64,000 nucleotides of DNA from Lactococcus hircilactis (GCF_009601015.1 NZ_WITJ01000006.1:99183-163182); one strand, 5' to 3'. Shown: positions 8,548 to 17,681, counted from the first letter of the stretch. Notes: generated by a model from the sequence alone, not told the origin. A program made the numbers and translations.

Positions 8548-10257
8548 ATGATCGATAAAGCGCTTTTTAAATTACCCGGATTACGCAGTAAAATGCCATT
8601 CATCGGGACTTTGGCTATTCTACAAGCTTTAGTTATCATCGGACAGGCATTTTTCATGTCCACAGCCATTACCAGGATGTGGCACGGAAAAGGACTTCAA
8701 CCTGCCCTTTTATCAATCGGAGGATTCGCCCTTTGCTTTTTAGCACGAGAAGTCATTAATTTCTTTAGACAGCGCTTTTTAGACCATTATGCCTACCAAG
8801 CTTCTATTGAGATGAGAACTCAACTTCTGGACAAAGTATTTAAATTAGGCCCACAAGTCGCTGCTGAAAAAGGGTCGGGATCTTTGACGACGACTGCAAT
8901 TTCAGGAATTGAGGACGTTGAAACTTACATCAAGTTGGTTTTATCAAAGATTCTGAATATGATGATTGTGCCAATGGTGATTTTAGTGGCAGTGATTTTT
9001 TTAGATTGGAAAAGTTCGATTGTTTTAATTTTAACCTTCCCAATTTCGATTTTATTCATGATCATCCTTGGTTATGCCGCTCAAGGACGTGCAAGTCAGC
9101 AATATGAATCCTATCAAGTCTTGTCTAACCACTTTTTAGATTCTTTGCGTGGAATTTCAACATTAAAATATTTTGGACGATCAAAAGAATATGCCAATTC
9201 GATTTATCATACCTCAGAACGTTTTCGTACCGCAACGATGCGCACATTAAGAATCGCTATTCTTTCTACCTTTGCCCTTGATTTTTTCTCGACATTATCT
9301 GTCGCAACGATGGCGCTTTTTTTAGGACTCCGCTTGATGGACGGAACGGTAACTTTATTTCCAGCACTTATGGCATTGATTTTAGCACCAGAATATTTCC
9401 TGCCATTACGTGAATTTGCAAGTGATTATCACGCAACATTGAATGGAAAAAATTCATTTCAAGCCGTCCAAGCCGTCTTAGCAATGGATGAGGGACTCTC
9501 TTTTCAGCTAGCTGCCCCAGTTTTTTGGACGGATCACTCAAAATTAACGCTGTCAGCACTGACAAAAGAATATGAGAATCAGCGTGGAGTAAAACAAGTT
9601 TCTGTCAGTATCGAGGGGATGAAAAAAGTAGCGATTGTTGGTGCTTCTGGCTCAGGAAAATCAACATTACTCAACTTGCTCTCTGGATTCTCAAATCCCA
9701 CATCAGGTCGATTTGAATTGAACAATCAAAAAGAAATGACCTCGCTTAATGATTTGAATTGGCGAAAATCTGTCTCGTTTATTCCACAGAATACCTATCT
9801 TTTTTCAGCAAGTTTACGTGATAATTTAGCATTTTATCAACCTGATGCGACAGATGAAGCAATACTGGTCGCAGCAAAACATGCTGAACTTGAAAAATTA
9901 GTTGAAACACTTGGACTAGACTGCATGATTGGGGCAGGCAATCGGACGCTTTCAGGTGGTCAAATGCAAAGAATTGCTCTGGCGCGTGCTTTTCTATCAA
10001 ACGATCGAAATATTATCTTACTAGATGAGCCAACGGCGCATTTAGACATCGAAACAGAGCTTGAAATTAAAGAAAATATCCTTCCAATTTTTGAAAACAA
10101 ATTGGTCTTTCTTGCGACACATCGCTTGCATTGGCTTTCACAGATGGACATGATCATCGTACTCAATGAAGGAGAAGTCAAAGGGATTGGAACTCACGAA
10201 ACATTGCTCAATGAAAGTCCATATTATCAACAATTAATTTCAGAAATGAGAGGGTAA
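8548..10257 (+). CDS. cydC: ABC exporter CydCD half-transporter, first subunit
   Basis: 569 residues: a six-helix ABC membrane domain (residues about 15-310) and an ATPase domain with Walker A GASGSGKST near 365, signature SGGQMQR near 468 and Walker B IILLDEPT near 489. In the family the CydCD heterodimer is required for assembly of cytochrome bd. The gene starts 135 nt after cydB and is 8 nt from the next half. A palindrome copy at 9551 encodes LSALT at the junction of membrane and ATPase domains. Confidence 0.88.
   Translation: MIDKALFKLPGLRSKMPFIGTLAILQALVIIGQAFFMSTAITRMWHGKGLQPALLSIGGFALCFLAREVINFFRQRFLDHYAYQASIEMRTQLLDKVFKLGPQVAAEKGSGSLTTTAISGIEDVETYIKLVLSKILNMMIVPMVILVAVIFLDWKSSIVLILTFPISILFMIILGYAAQGRASQQYESYQVLSNHFLDSLRGISTLKYFGRSKEYANSIYHTSERFRTATMRTLRIAILSTFALDFFSTLSVATMALFLGLRLMDGTVTLFPALMALILAPEYFLPLREFASDYHATLNGKNSFQAVQAVLAMDEGLSFQLAAPVFWTDHSKLTLSALTKEYENQRGVKQVSVSIEGMKKVAIVGASGSGKSTLLNLLSGFSNPTSGRFELNNQKEMTSLNDLNWRKSVSFIPQNTYLFSASLRDNLAFYQPDATDEAILVAAKHAELEKLVETLGLDCMIGAGNRTLSGGQMQRIALARAFLSNDRNIILLDEPTAHLDIETELEIKENILPIFENKLVFLATHRLHWLSQMDMIIVLNEGEVKGIGTHETLLNESPYYQQLISEMRG
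9551..9564. repeat. iterated palindrome, exact copy
   Basis: TGTCAGCACTGACA inside the first cydCD gene, at the membrane-ATPase domain junction. Confidence 0.9.
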
Positions 10258-10265
10258 ATCATAAA

Positions 10266-11984
10266 ATGAAAATGAAAGAAATTTTATTTAGTAACAACTG
10301 GATTACGCCCTATTTAAAAAAATATCGTTCAGGGTTACTTTTGGCTATTTTTTTAGGAACAATTACCATGCTTTGTGCAGGACTTTTAATGTTTTCGAGT
10401 GGATATGTGATTTCAAAATCCGCAACAAAACCTGAAAATATCTTAATGATTTATGTCCCAGTACTGATGGTTCGCGTGTTTGGAATAGGTCGTCCTGTGA
10501 TTCGATATGTAGAGCGTTTGACCTCTCATAATTGGATTTTGAAAATCACCAGTGAATTACGGAAAAAACTTTATTTAAGACTAGAAAAAAGTTCAGTCAC
10601 GATTGCGAATCAACTTAAAATTGGTGATTTACTTGGTATTTTAAATGAAGATTTAGCAAATTTGCAAGATTTATATTTAAGAACGATTTTTCCAGTGCTC
10701 ATTTCTGGAAGTTTAAGTCTTGCATTGTTGCTCGCTGCTTCCTTTATTTCTTTGACTTTAGCCTTGATTTTAGCTCTATTTTTAGGTGCCTCATTAGTAT
10801 TGATTCCATTTTTTTCTTACAAGTGGACCGTTGCAAGTGATACAAAACTTAAAAATTATCGCAATCAACTTTTTTCAGATTTAACAGATGACATTTTAGG
10901 CTTGCAGGATTGGACTTTATCAGGTCGTAAGAAGGATTTTCTAAATAATTACCGACATGCAGAACAAGAAACACGAAATGTTCAAAAAGGATTGTTTAGT
11001 TTCTCAAGAAAAAGAGGAATTGTGTTACAGCTGATCTATTCCGCTTTAGTTGTTAGTCTTTTGATTTGGTCTGGATTAAACTTAACATCGGGTGAATCGC
11101 TCAATTACATTGCCGCAATTTCACTAATGGCTTTTCCATTGTTTGATGCTTATGGTCCCTTGTCAGAAGCGGTCGTAGAAACTCAACGGTATGGCGATTC
11201 TGTAAAACGATTGAATGATTTACCTGATCCAGATGAAGCGATGCGGCATCAACTCATTGAAAAAGAAGAACTTACGATTGCTCAGATGAGTTTTGGATTT
11301 GAAGAAAATCAACCGCTCTTAAAAGAAATTAATTTAAAGATTCATAAAGGTGAGAATATCGTTATTTTAGGTCGTTCTGGTGTTGGAAAATCAACGCTTG
11401 CAAGTCTTATTCGAGGCGATTTGATCCCAACAAGTGGGACGATTAAATTTGGAGAGGTCGAACCTCATCTTGCATCAAATGTAGAAAAAAAGATTGGCGT
11501 GATCAATCAAAGTCCATATCTTTTCAACGCAACTGTAAGAAGCAATCTCGCGCTGGCTAATTTAGAAGCGACAGATGAGCAAATTTGGGAAACCTTGGCA
11601 CTGGTTGGTCTAAAAAATAGAATTGAGCATTTGCCTCAAGGTTTAGATGAATGGATCAATGAGGCAGGATCGCAATTTTCAGGAGGTGAACGTCAAAGAC
11701 TGGCACTTGCACGTATTTTACTATCAGATGCGTCATTGATTATTCTCGATGAACCTACCGTATCTTTAGATCCGATCACTGAAAATCAAGTATTGAGTCT
11801 CTTTTTTGATCGTTTAAAAGGAAAAACAGTACTTTTTATCACGCATCATTTGCTGGGCATTAAAAGAATGGACCGGGTCATATTTTTACAAGAAGGACGT
11901 GTAAAGATGGACGGAACTCCAGAACAATTATTAAATGAAAATGAAGATTTTAAACGACTTTATCAATTGGATCAAGGACTATAA
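10266..11984 (+). CDS. cydD: ABC exporter CydCD half-transporter, second subunit
   Basis: 572 residues, partner of the preceding gene. Membrane domain in residues about 15-310; ATPase with GRSGVGKST near 370, FSGGERQR near 473 and LIILDEPT. The two genes are 8 nt apart and end at a strong terminator. Which of the pair corresponds to E. coli CydC and which to CydD is a naming convention; the position in cydABCD supports this label. Confidence 0.87.
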   Translation: MKMKEILFSNNWITPYLKKYRSGLLLAIFLGTITMLCAGLLMFSSGYVISKSATKPENILMIYVPVLMVRVFGIGRPVIRYVERLTSHNWILKITSELRKKLYLRLEKSSVTIANQLKIGDLLGILNEDLANLQDLYLRTIFPVLISGSLSLALLLAASFISLTLALILALFLGASLVLIPFFSYKWTVASDTKLKNYRNQLFSDLTDDILGLQDWTLSGRKKDFLNNYRHAEQETRNVQKGLFSFSRKRGIVLQLIYSALVVSLLIWSGLNLTSGESLNYIAAISLMAFPLFDAYGPLSEAVVETQRYGDSVKRLNDLPDPDEAMRHQLIEKEELTIAQMSFGFEENQPLLKEINLKIHKGENIVILGRSGVGKSTLASLIRGDLIPTSGTIKFGEVEPHLASNVEKKIGVINQSPYLFNATVRSNLALANLEATDEQIWETLALVGLKNRIEHLPQGLDEWINEAGSQFSGGERQRLALARILLSDASLIILDEPTVSLDPITENQVLSLFFDRLKGKTVLFITHHLLGIKRMDRVIFLQEGRVKMDGTPEQLLNENEDFKRLYQLDQGL

Positions 11985-12019
11985 AACAAGAATCAGCTCA
12001 TGCTGATTCTTGTTTTTTA
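11983..12019 (+). terminator. strong terminator of the cyd operon
   Basis: A 15-bp perfect stem (AAAACAAGAATCAGC and complement) with loop TCAT, followed by T's. Confidence 0.92.
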
Positions 12020-12057
12020 TTGACACAACGAAATAATAAATATATAATTATTTCGTT
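12020..12057 (+). promoter_or_regulatory. consensus promoter with embedded operator for the MarR gene
   Basis: TTGACA (12020-12025), 17-nt spacer, TATAAT (12043-12048). A perfect 11-bp inverted repeat AACGAAATAAT (12027-12037)/ATTATTTCGTT (12047-12057) fills the spacer and covers the -10 box. Position and symmetry fit autorepression by the MarR protein that follows; this is inference. Confidence 0.8.
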
Positions 12058-12115
12058 AGATAAAAAAATAAAAAACTAACTAAATGAAGTCAAGTCATAA
12101 AGGAGAATAAAAGAC

Positions 12116-12925
12116 ATGTCTAAAAAAACAAATGAACTCCTCCACTTATTTTCAAAACTTTTGAGAAGTCCCCAGTTTGTGATGGCAATGCACATGGAAA
12201 TGATATCCGCGCGACTTCATAATCGCAATAAACGCAATGGAGCACAAGGATTACTCGTTGAGCTCGGAAAACAAGACGGATTAACAAACTCAGAAATTTC
12301 TGAGCTTTTAGATATCAAACCATCAAGCGTCACTGCACAAGTCAAAAATCTTGAAGAAGAAGGATTTGTAGCACGTTGTCAAGATGAAAATGATAAGCGC
12401 GTGAGTCGGGTTTTTCTGACAGAAGATGGGAAAAAGGTTAATGAACAGCGTACAGACTTGAAAGATAATATTGGAAGCGAAATTTTTGATTGTCTTTCTG
12501 ATGAGGAAATAGAAACGTTAGCCATTTTGCTTGAAAAATTGGTTGATATCAACGGTGGTGAGACGTACGATCTTTTAGAATGTGATCCTTTTGGTGGTCT
12601 GCGTGGAGGATTTTATGGTCGAAATTTTGATTTCAAAGAGATGCGTCAAGCAGCAGAAGAAATGCGGCGTGCAAGGAATGAAATGAGACATCAAATACGA
12701 AATCAAGCTTTGTTTGGTCAAGATTTTAAAGTCATGAAAGATCAACTTAAAGAGAATTTTAATCATCGTTTTGATGGAGATCACAATCCATTTCGTTTTA
12801 AAGATGGGATGAAAGAACGTCGTAAAAAAAACGACGGTGAATTGCATAAACCTTGGAATTTTGGACAACACCCTCAAAAACAAAAACCAGAAAAAAAAGA
12901 AGATGAGAATTGGAATGATTTTTAA
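12116..12925 (+). CDS. MarR family transcriptional regulator with long charged C-terminal tail
   Basis: Residues about 35-140 form the MarR winged helix (LTNSEISELLDIKPSSVTAQ is the helix-turn-helix, then the DENDKRVSRVFLTEDGKK wing). The rest, to residue 269, is an unusual tail rich in Arg, Lys, Glu, Phe and Asn. MarR proteins are usually about 150 residues. A strong ribosome-binding site (AAAGGAG) and an operator-covered promoter precede it. The ligand and targets are unknown. Confidence 0.85.
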   Translation: MSKKTNELLHLFSKLLRSPQFVMAMHMEMISARLHNRNKRNGAQGLLVELGKQDGLTNSEISELLDIKPSSVTAQVKNLEEEGFVARCQDENDKRVSRVFLTEDGKKVNEQRTDLKDNIGSEIFDCLSDEEIETLAILLEKLVDINGGETYDLLECDPFGGLRGGFYGRNFDFKEMRQAAEEMRRARNEMRHQIRNQALFGQDFKVMKDQLKENFNHRFDGDHNPFRFKDGMKERRKKNDGELHKPWNFGQHPQKQKPEKKEDENWNDF

Positions 12926-12926
12926 G

Positions 12927-12956
12927 AAAAAATGAGCGATTTCGCTCATTTTTTTT
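12927..12956. terminator. bidirectional terminator between the MarR gene and DedA gene
   Basis: AAAAATGAGCGA, loop TT, TCGCTCATTTTT; T-runs on both strands serve both convergent genes. Confidence 0.9.
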
Positions 12957-13578
12957 GGATTGAATGTGAAGAGAAAACTCTCTTTTTTATGAAATATAGA
13001 ATTGCAAAGATAAAGATGCCACCTAAAACAAGAACGGTGTAGCGGGAGTACTGATTTAACACAAGAGCAATCGTTTCCCAATTGTCTCCTAAAGCCCGCC
13101 CTAACATGACTAATACAATGTTCCAAATTAATGTCCCTAATGTCGTCAGCATTAAAAAGCGAGGTAATTTCATTTGGGCAGAACCAGCAGGGATAGAAAT
13201 TAAACTACGAATCAAGGGAATAAACCGGCAAAAGAAAACTGTTTTTGCGCCACGTTTCAAAAACCACTGTTCAGCTTTTTTGATGTCTCCTTTTTTTAGA
13301 CGTAAAACGGGCCCAAGTTTTCCCGAAATTAAAAGCTCAAGGCGCTCGACATGAAGCATGCGCCCGATAAAATAAAGGATTAATGCACCCAAAACAGAGC
13401 CAATAGTGGAAGCGATAATCATTCCAAAAAGATTTAACTGGGTATAAGTCGTCATGAATCCTCCGAAAGTTAAAATGACTTCTGAGGGGATAGGGGGGAA
13501 AATATTTTCAATCATGATGAGAAAAGCGACACCGAAGTAGCCAAATTGATTCATGATTTGAACGATCATTTCTTGCAT
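12946..13578 (-). CDS. DedA family membrane protein
   Basis: 210 residues with the family motifs: ENIFPPIPSEVIL near residues 24-36, GSVLGALILYFIGR near 60-73, and RFIPLIRSLISIPAG near 118-132. DedA/SNARE-associated proteins are thought to be lipid scramblases or transporters that help maintain membrane potential. A GGAGAG site precedes the ATG. The gene is convergent with the MarR gene. Confidence 0.88.
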   Translation of the reverse strand: MQEMIVQIMNQFGYFGVAFLIMIENIFPPIPSEVILTFGGFMTTYTQLNLFGMIIASTIGSVLGALILYFIGRMLHVERLELLISGKLGPVLRLKKGDIKKAEQWFLKRGAKTVFFCRFIPLIRSLISIPAGSAQMKLPRFLMLTTLGTLIWNIVLVMLGRALGDNWETIALVLNQYSRYTVLVLGGIFIFAILYFIKKRVFSSHSIQKK

Positions 13579-13605
13579 GTTCTCTCCTTTTACTGGATGG
13601 GGTTA

Positions 13606-13643
13606 AAAAAATAGGCTTTGTCAGTGGCAAGGTCTATTTTTAT
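13606..13643 (-). terminator. terminator of the ABC transporter gene
   Basis: On the minus strand AAAATAG...CCTTG paired with CAA.G...CTATTTT, then seven T's, 50 nt after the ABC stop. Confidence 0.7.
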
Positions 13644-13690
13644 GTTTCTTTTATTTTACCTCAAAGAGCTTAAGATAAACATAATTTTAC

Positions 13691-15694
13691 TTATTCAGCA
13701 GCGAGTGCTTCGATGGTATTTAATTTGGCAGCCCGACCACTTGGTGCAAGACTTGCAAATAATGCAATCAACACAGCGATAATGACTGCAAAAATGATAT
13801 TTCCAACCGAAATTTGAACGATGCTTGCGCCATCAAGGAATCCAGATAGAGCGCTGTTGATCCCCCATTCTCCAATAAACGCAGCAACGATAGCAATTAC
13901 AGCAGAAGCCACACCAAGAATCAAACTTTCAAATGTGAACAAGCGTGAAATATCTTTTCGACGTCCCCCTAATGCTCGAATCACACCAATTTCTTTTGTC
14001 CGCTCCGCAACTGACATATATGTCGTAACAACAATCATAAAGATGGAGACAATTAATGAAATTCCTGCAATAGCAGCTAAGACGTAGGATACGATATTCG
14101 TGATGTTTGTCAAAGTATCCAAAATCGTTCCTAAATTGAAGGTTGCAAAAGCTTTTGTTCCGTTAATTTTGAGCTCTTGAATGGCTGTTGCGACAGTTTT
14201 CACGTGATCAACTTTATCCACGCTGACCACGGCATATGTAGCACCAGTTGCAGCTCCAGCACTTGAGAGTGCTGATTTTAATGTATCATAAGTGACCAGA
14301 ACAGAAGTTCCGTCAGATGCCCCAGTACCAGCGGTAGATGGATTTTTTAGAATGCCAGAAACTTTGAATGCCTTTGTGACTTGCACAGTGCTATTTGCTG
14401 CTGTTTTTGCTGAGAACGTCAGTGTGAGCGTTTCGCCAATGACAGCTTTGTAATCACTGTTAAGACTTTTAGCTTCTTTTTGGTAAATTGCAATTTCACC
14501 ATCACTTGGTTTGTGTCCAGCAACATAATCATCATTGATATTAGACGCATTGTAGGTTGTGATGGTAAATAATCCTGCTTTTGATTGATCTTTGTACTTA
14601 AGTGTAGTAAGACCACTCAAGTCATAAGTTGGTTCAACTTTTGTGACATTTTTTGTGTCTTTCAATTGATCTAAATGCGTTTGATCTAATAAATTGGCAG
14701 GTTGACCAATTCCTTGTTGAGATTGACGAAGGGCCTCGTTATTATTGATTTTATTATCTGTCGTGGTTCGTTTAAAAACGGTAATAATGTTAGGATTGAC
14801 ATTAGAAGTAATCATGTGATTCATGTATTTCGTCGCTCCATTCCCTAAACCAAGAAAGAAAATGACAGAAAATAATCCGATTGCAGTCCCAATCGCAATT
14901 AATAAATTAATTTTCCACGCATTTGTGAAGTGCTTAAAGGCTGTTTTGAAGGTATCAGAAAAAGATAATGCTTTTGATTTGACGCGTTCATGCTCAATCA
15001 CAGGATAAGCGGGCTTAATACGCTCATCACCAATAATTTGACCATCTGCAAGTCGAATGATACGAGTGCCGTATTCTGCTACTTCTTGGGAGTGAGTTAC
15101 CACAATAACGGTCTTTCCAGATTGAGCAATGTCACGCAGTAAAGCCAATACTTCTTTTGTATTTTGACTATCAAGTGCGCCGGTTGGCTCATCGGCAAGG
15201 ATAATTTCAGGATCAGAAGCCAAAGCACGGGCGATTGCGACACGTTGTTTTTGACCACCAGAGAGCTGGCTAGGTTTCTTCTTGCGATGTTCGTAAAGTC
15301 CGACTTGTTTGGTGAGTTCAAGGGCTCTTTTTTGACGTTCTTTTTCAGATAAATCCGTCATTTTCAAACTAATCATGATGTTATCAAGCACAGATAAATA
15401 ACTGACTAGGTTGAAGGATTGGAAGATAAAACCAATGGTATCACGACGATAAGCGTCCATTGCTTTTTCTTTTTTTGTTCTTTGAACAATCCCATCTACA
15501 ATGACATCACCCTCATATTCCCGATCAAGCCCACCAATAATATTCATCAGCGTGGATTTACCACCGCCAGATTCCCCAAGTAAACTAACAAAGTCACCAC
15601 GCTCGAAGTCTAAATCAATGCCTTTGAGAACAGGAAATTCTTCTTTTCCGAGGAAATAGGATTTTTTAATGTTTTTTAATTCTAATACTGTCAT
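13691..15694 (-). CDS. MacB-type ABC transporter, ATPase fused to FtsX-like permease
   Basis: About 667 residues. The N-terminal ATPase has Walker A GESGGGKST, LSGGQKQR and ADEPTGALDS. A first membrane helix, an extracytoplasmic domain of about 250 residues and three C-terminal helices (FtsX fold) follow. MacB-type transporters move signals or antimicrobial peptides by mechanotransmission rather than classical import. I place the start at 15694 (MTVLELKNIKK, the usual ATPase N-terminus); the more upstream TTG at 15736 has no ribosome-binding site. No accessory sensor kinase is adjacent. The substrate is unknown. Confidence 0.85.
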   Translation of the reverse strand: MTVLELKNIKKSYFLGKEEFPVLKGIDLDFERGDFVSLLGESGGGKSTLMNIIGGLDREYEGDVIVDGIVQRTKKEKAMDAYRRDTIGFIFQSFNLVSYLSVLDNIMISLKMTDLSEKERQKRALELTKQVGLYEHRKKKPSQLSGGQKQRVAIARALASDPEIILADEPTGALDSQNTKEVLALLRDIAQSGKTVIVVTHSQEVAEYGTRIIRLADGQIIGDERIKPAYPVIEHERVKSKALSFSDTFKTAFKHFTNAWKINLLIAIGTAIGLFSVIFFLGLGNGATKYMNHMITSNVNPNIITVFKRTTTDNKINNNEALRQSQQGIGQPANLLDQTHLDQLKDTKNVTKVEPTYDLSGLTTLKYKDQSKAGLFTITTYNASNINDDYVAGHKPSDGEIAIYQKEAKSLNSDYKAVIGETLTLTFSAKTAANSTVQVTKAFKVSGILKNPSTAGTGASDGTSVLVTYDTLKSALSSAGAATGATYAVVSVDKVDHVKTVATAIQELKINGTKAFATFNLGTILDTLTNITNIVSYVLAAIAGISLIVSIFMIVVTTYMSVAERTKEIGVIRALGGRRKDISRLFTFESLILGVASAVIAIVAAFIGEWGINSALSGFLDGASIVQISVGNIIFAVIIAVLIALFASLAPSGRAAKLNTIEALAAE

Positions 15695-15761
15695 AAAATT
15701 CTTTCTAAATTTAGCTTCATAAAAATGAAGAAACAATTGCGTACCACATTAGAATAACATA

Positions 15762-15791
15762 AAAACCTTAAGTGTTTTTTAAGACTTAAGG
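15762..15791 (-). terminator. terminator after the zinc-ribbon gene
   Basis: CCTTAAG/CTTAAGG arms with a T-run on the minus strand, between the zinc-ribbon and ABC genes. Confidence 0.75.
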
Positions 15792-15797
15792 CTGATT

Positions 15798-16022
15798 TTA
15801 GTGTTTTTCATTCATTAAAAAATCTAAAACGTTCATTCCAGAGCTGGTTTTTGATTTGTAAAGTTCTGTAAATCCGCATTGTGCACAAGAAATCGTGATA
15901 AATTTTTTATGCTGAACATTAAAAAGTTTTGAAAATTCGCCACCTGTGGATTGAAAATGATCTTGTTCAAAGTGATGATTTCCGCACTTGATACAACTGT
16001 ATTGCCGCTCATAGCCGTTCAT
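15798..16022 (-). CDS. small zinc-ribbon protein
   Basis: 74 residues with two knuckles, CIKC at about 10-13 and CAQC near 48-51, the pattern of a zinc ribbon. Sequences of this type are annotated as nucleic-acid-binding zinc-finger proteins. GGAGG precedes the ATG. The function is not known. Confidence 0.75.
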   Translation of the reverse strand: MNGYERQYSCIKCGNHHFEQDHFQSTGGEFSKLFNVQHKKFITISCAQCGFTELYKSKTSSGMNVLDFLMNEKH

Positions 16023-16189
16023 GTCAAATCCTCCTTAAAATTGCTTTCTTTTGTTTCTATTATACATTAATTCATGACAAAAATTGAATCATATCCATTT
16101 TTCATGTTAAAAAATACAGGAATGTGATTTTTTAAAAAATAATTTGATATAATGGAGTTCACATGAATTTTTAATAATGAAAGAAGAAA

Positions 16190-16675
16190 ATGATGGGATA
16201 TACAGTAAATTTTAAAACAGTTGAAACAAAAGGATTAGAGCAATCCCCTGTTGCGCAGGCACTAGCAGGACTGAGGGCAAATGAGGCGCGCTATTTTTGG
16301 AACAAATACAAAATCGAATATGTTGTCAAGCCGGCAAGCGAGCGAAAAAGTGAAGTGGATTGGTTAGAAAAATTATTAAAAGAAGAACGTGATTTGATCT
16401 TTTCTTCAAAAATTTTAGAGGTTTTTGTTTATGAAGATGAAACGCTTTACTGGCCAGAATTTTATTTTGAGGATGGTTTAGTCATCAATGTACTTTATGA
16501 GAAACAAGCAAGTACGCCAGGGAAAAAACCAAAGCGGGCTGTTGGATTGAAACTCTCTGAGGGGATGGAAATTCCAAAAGCATTAGAAGGTAAATTTAAG
16601 TTTGCACGTCAAAAATCAAAATTAGCTGGAGAAATTCGTGGCAGTTTCTTTGTTTTGAAGCAAGAATGGCACTAA
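16190..16675 (+). CDS. conserved hypothetical protein
   Basis: 161 residues, soluble, no signal peptide or membrane helix. I recognise no domain. The sequence is rich in charged residues, with a WLEKLLKEERDLIFSS helix near residue 65 and a FYFEDGLVINVLYEK strand pair near 92. It has its own TATAAT at 16154-16159 and a GAAAGAAG site; the start may be 16190 or the next ATG at 16193. Real because of its composition and expression signals. Confidence 0.7.
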   Translation: MMGYTVNFKTVETKGLEQSPVAQALAGLRANEARYFWNKYKIEYVVKPASERKSEVDWLEKLLKEERDLIFSSKILEVFVYEDETLYWPEFYFEDGLVINVLYEKQASTPGKKPKRAVGLKLSEGMEIPKALEGKFKFARQKSKLAGEIRGSFFVLKQEWH

Positions 16676-16776
16676 AAGAGTAAAATCAAGGGTAATTTTT
16701 AAGAGCTATTGAGTGATTGAAAAAAATTTTTGTCAGATGTGAAACGATCGCGTCAGGATTTGCTTGATTTTTTTGG

Positions 16777-16900
16777 TATAATAGAAGGTGCACAAATAGA
16801 AAGTGTCAAGTACGCTGAATTTTTTGAACGTGCGAAATAAAATCAAACGTTCTTCTTACTTGTCCCTTTTTTGAGTAATTTGTGCTTACATTTTGATATA
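16777..16900 (+). ncRNA. candidate structured 5' leader (H-type pseudoknot), copy A, upstream of the DUF1275 gene
   Basis: Extended -10 TGGTATAAT (TATAAT 16777-16782) places the start near 16789. P1: GCACAAAT (16790-16797) pairs with ATTTGTGC (16878-16885). P2: GTGTCAAG (16803-16810) pairs, with G-U, to TTTGATAT (16892-16899), crossing P1. A hairpin GAACGT (16826-16831)/ACGTTC (16847-16852) lies between. CAAGTA (16807-16812) could alternatively pair with TACTTG (16857-16862), which would break P2. The same layout and conserved blocks occur before pepV (60196-60314). Confidence 0.65.
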
Positions 16901-16927
16901 AAACAGATCAGACATGGAGGTGTGATT

Positions 16928-17590
16928 TTGAAGACAGAAGTCCGCGAGAAGTTGCGCGTGGCCTTATTGATGGCTTTATCAGCAGGATTTATTGATGGGT
17001 TTACTTTTTTTCATTATGATGGTCGATTTGCTGGAGCACAGACAGGAAATGTGATTCAAGCAGGTATTTCACTTGCGCAAGGGAAATTTAATCAGTTTTG
17101 GGATTTTGCGATTCCCATCTTCTTTTTCGTGGCAGGTGTGATGTTTAAAGTGTTCTACGCTCATTATTTGATGAAGCGAAGAAAATTTGATGCCCTTTAT
17201 TTATTGAGTATTCAGCTGATTGGAATGACAGTATTTACAGTGATGTACGCAACTTTTTTGAATTTGCCAAATTCTGTTTTTGTTGGAATTGTTTCATTTT
17301 TTATGGCCATTCAATTTGACACATTTAATCGCGCACATGGTCTTGGTTATACTTCTGTTTTTACAACAGGAAACATCAAAAACTTTTCAGTGAATTTAGC
17401 ACAATGGATTTTGACAAAACGAACTGAAAATCTTCATGTTGTTCGTGTCCTTGGTGCCATTATTCCGACATTTTTTGTTGGTGCATTTTTGGCAACAATT
17501 CTAGGAAAATATTTCGGTGCTTGGACACTGATGGGAGCTTGTATCCTTTATTTCCTTGTGTTTTTGATTTATCGGACAGAAAAAATTTAA
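16928..17590 (+). CDS. DUF1275 (YoaK) family membrane protein
   Basis: About 220 residues, six predicted helices, with the family features GFIDGFTFFHYDGRF (about 18-32) and AGAQTGNVIQ (35-44), and a second half containing FTTGNIKN. The start is a TTG at 16928, 7 nt after GGAGG (16917-16921); the reading frame extends further upstream but that part lies in the leader RNA. The function of DUF1275 proteins is unknown. The shared leader with pepV suggests ligand- or stress-dependent expression. Confidence 0.8.
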   Translation: MKTEVREKLRVALLMALSAGFIDGFTFFHYDGRFAGAQTGNVIQAGISLAQGKFNQFWDFAIPIFFFVAGVMFKVFYAHYLMKRRKFDALYLLSIQLIGMTVFTVMYATFLNLPNSVFVGIVSFFMAIQFDTFNRAHGLGYTSVFTTGNIKNFSVNLAQWILTKRTENLHVVRVLGAIIPTFFVGAFLATILGKYFGAWTLMGACILYFLVFLIYRTEKI

Positions 17591-17605
17591 TGATAAAAAG
17601 AGCGC

Positions 17606-17681
17606 TGTCAGTACTGACAGCGTTTTGAAATCTGGTGTTTTTACTACAAAGGGCTTAAAAAAATTTCTGTCAGTACTGACA
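17606..17681. repeat. iterated palindrome, two exact copies, likely terminators
   Basis: TGTCAGTACTGACA at 17606-17619, extended by GCGC/GCG to a longer stem and followed by TTTTG, and at 17668-17681, extended by AATT/AAAATT and followed by T's. They follow the DUF1275 stop. Confidence 0.85.

Noticed and set aside
12575..13126. 183-residue minus-strand reading frame over the MarR tail
   Set aside because: Antisense of the MarR tail and overlapping the DedA gene; no RBS and odd composition.
16777..16900. Known riboswitch classes (preQ1-II, SMK, THF, T-box) for the shared leader
   Set aside because: The conserved blocks do not match those I know, and the downstream genes are unrelated to their pathways. 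preQ1-II is the nearest in architecture, so a covariance search is needed.
16871..16927. Extension of the DUF1275 protein into the leader
   Set aside because: No SD before 16871; it overlaps the conserved RNA block. The TTG at 16928 fits GGAGG spacing. The shared peptide reading is noted as an alternative.
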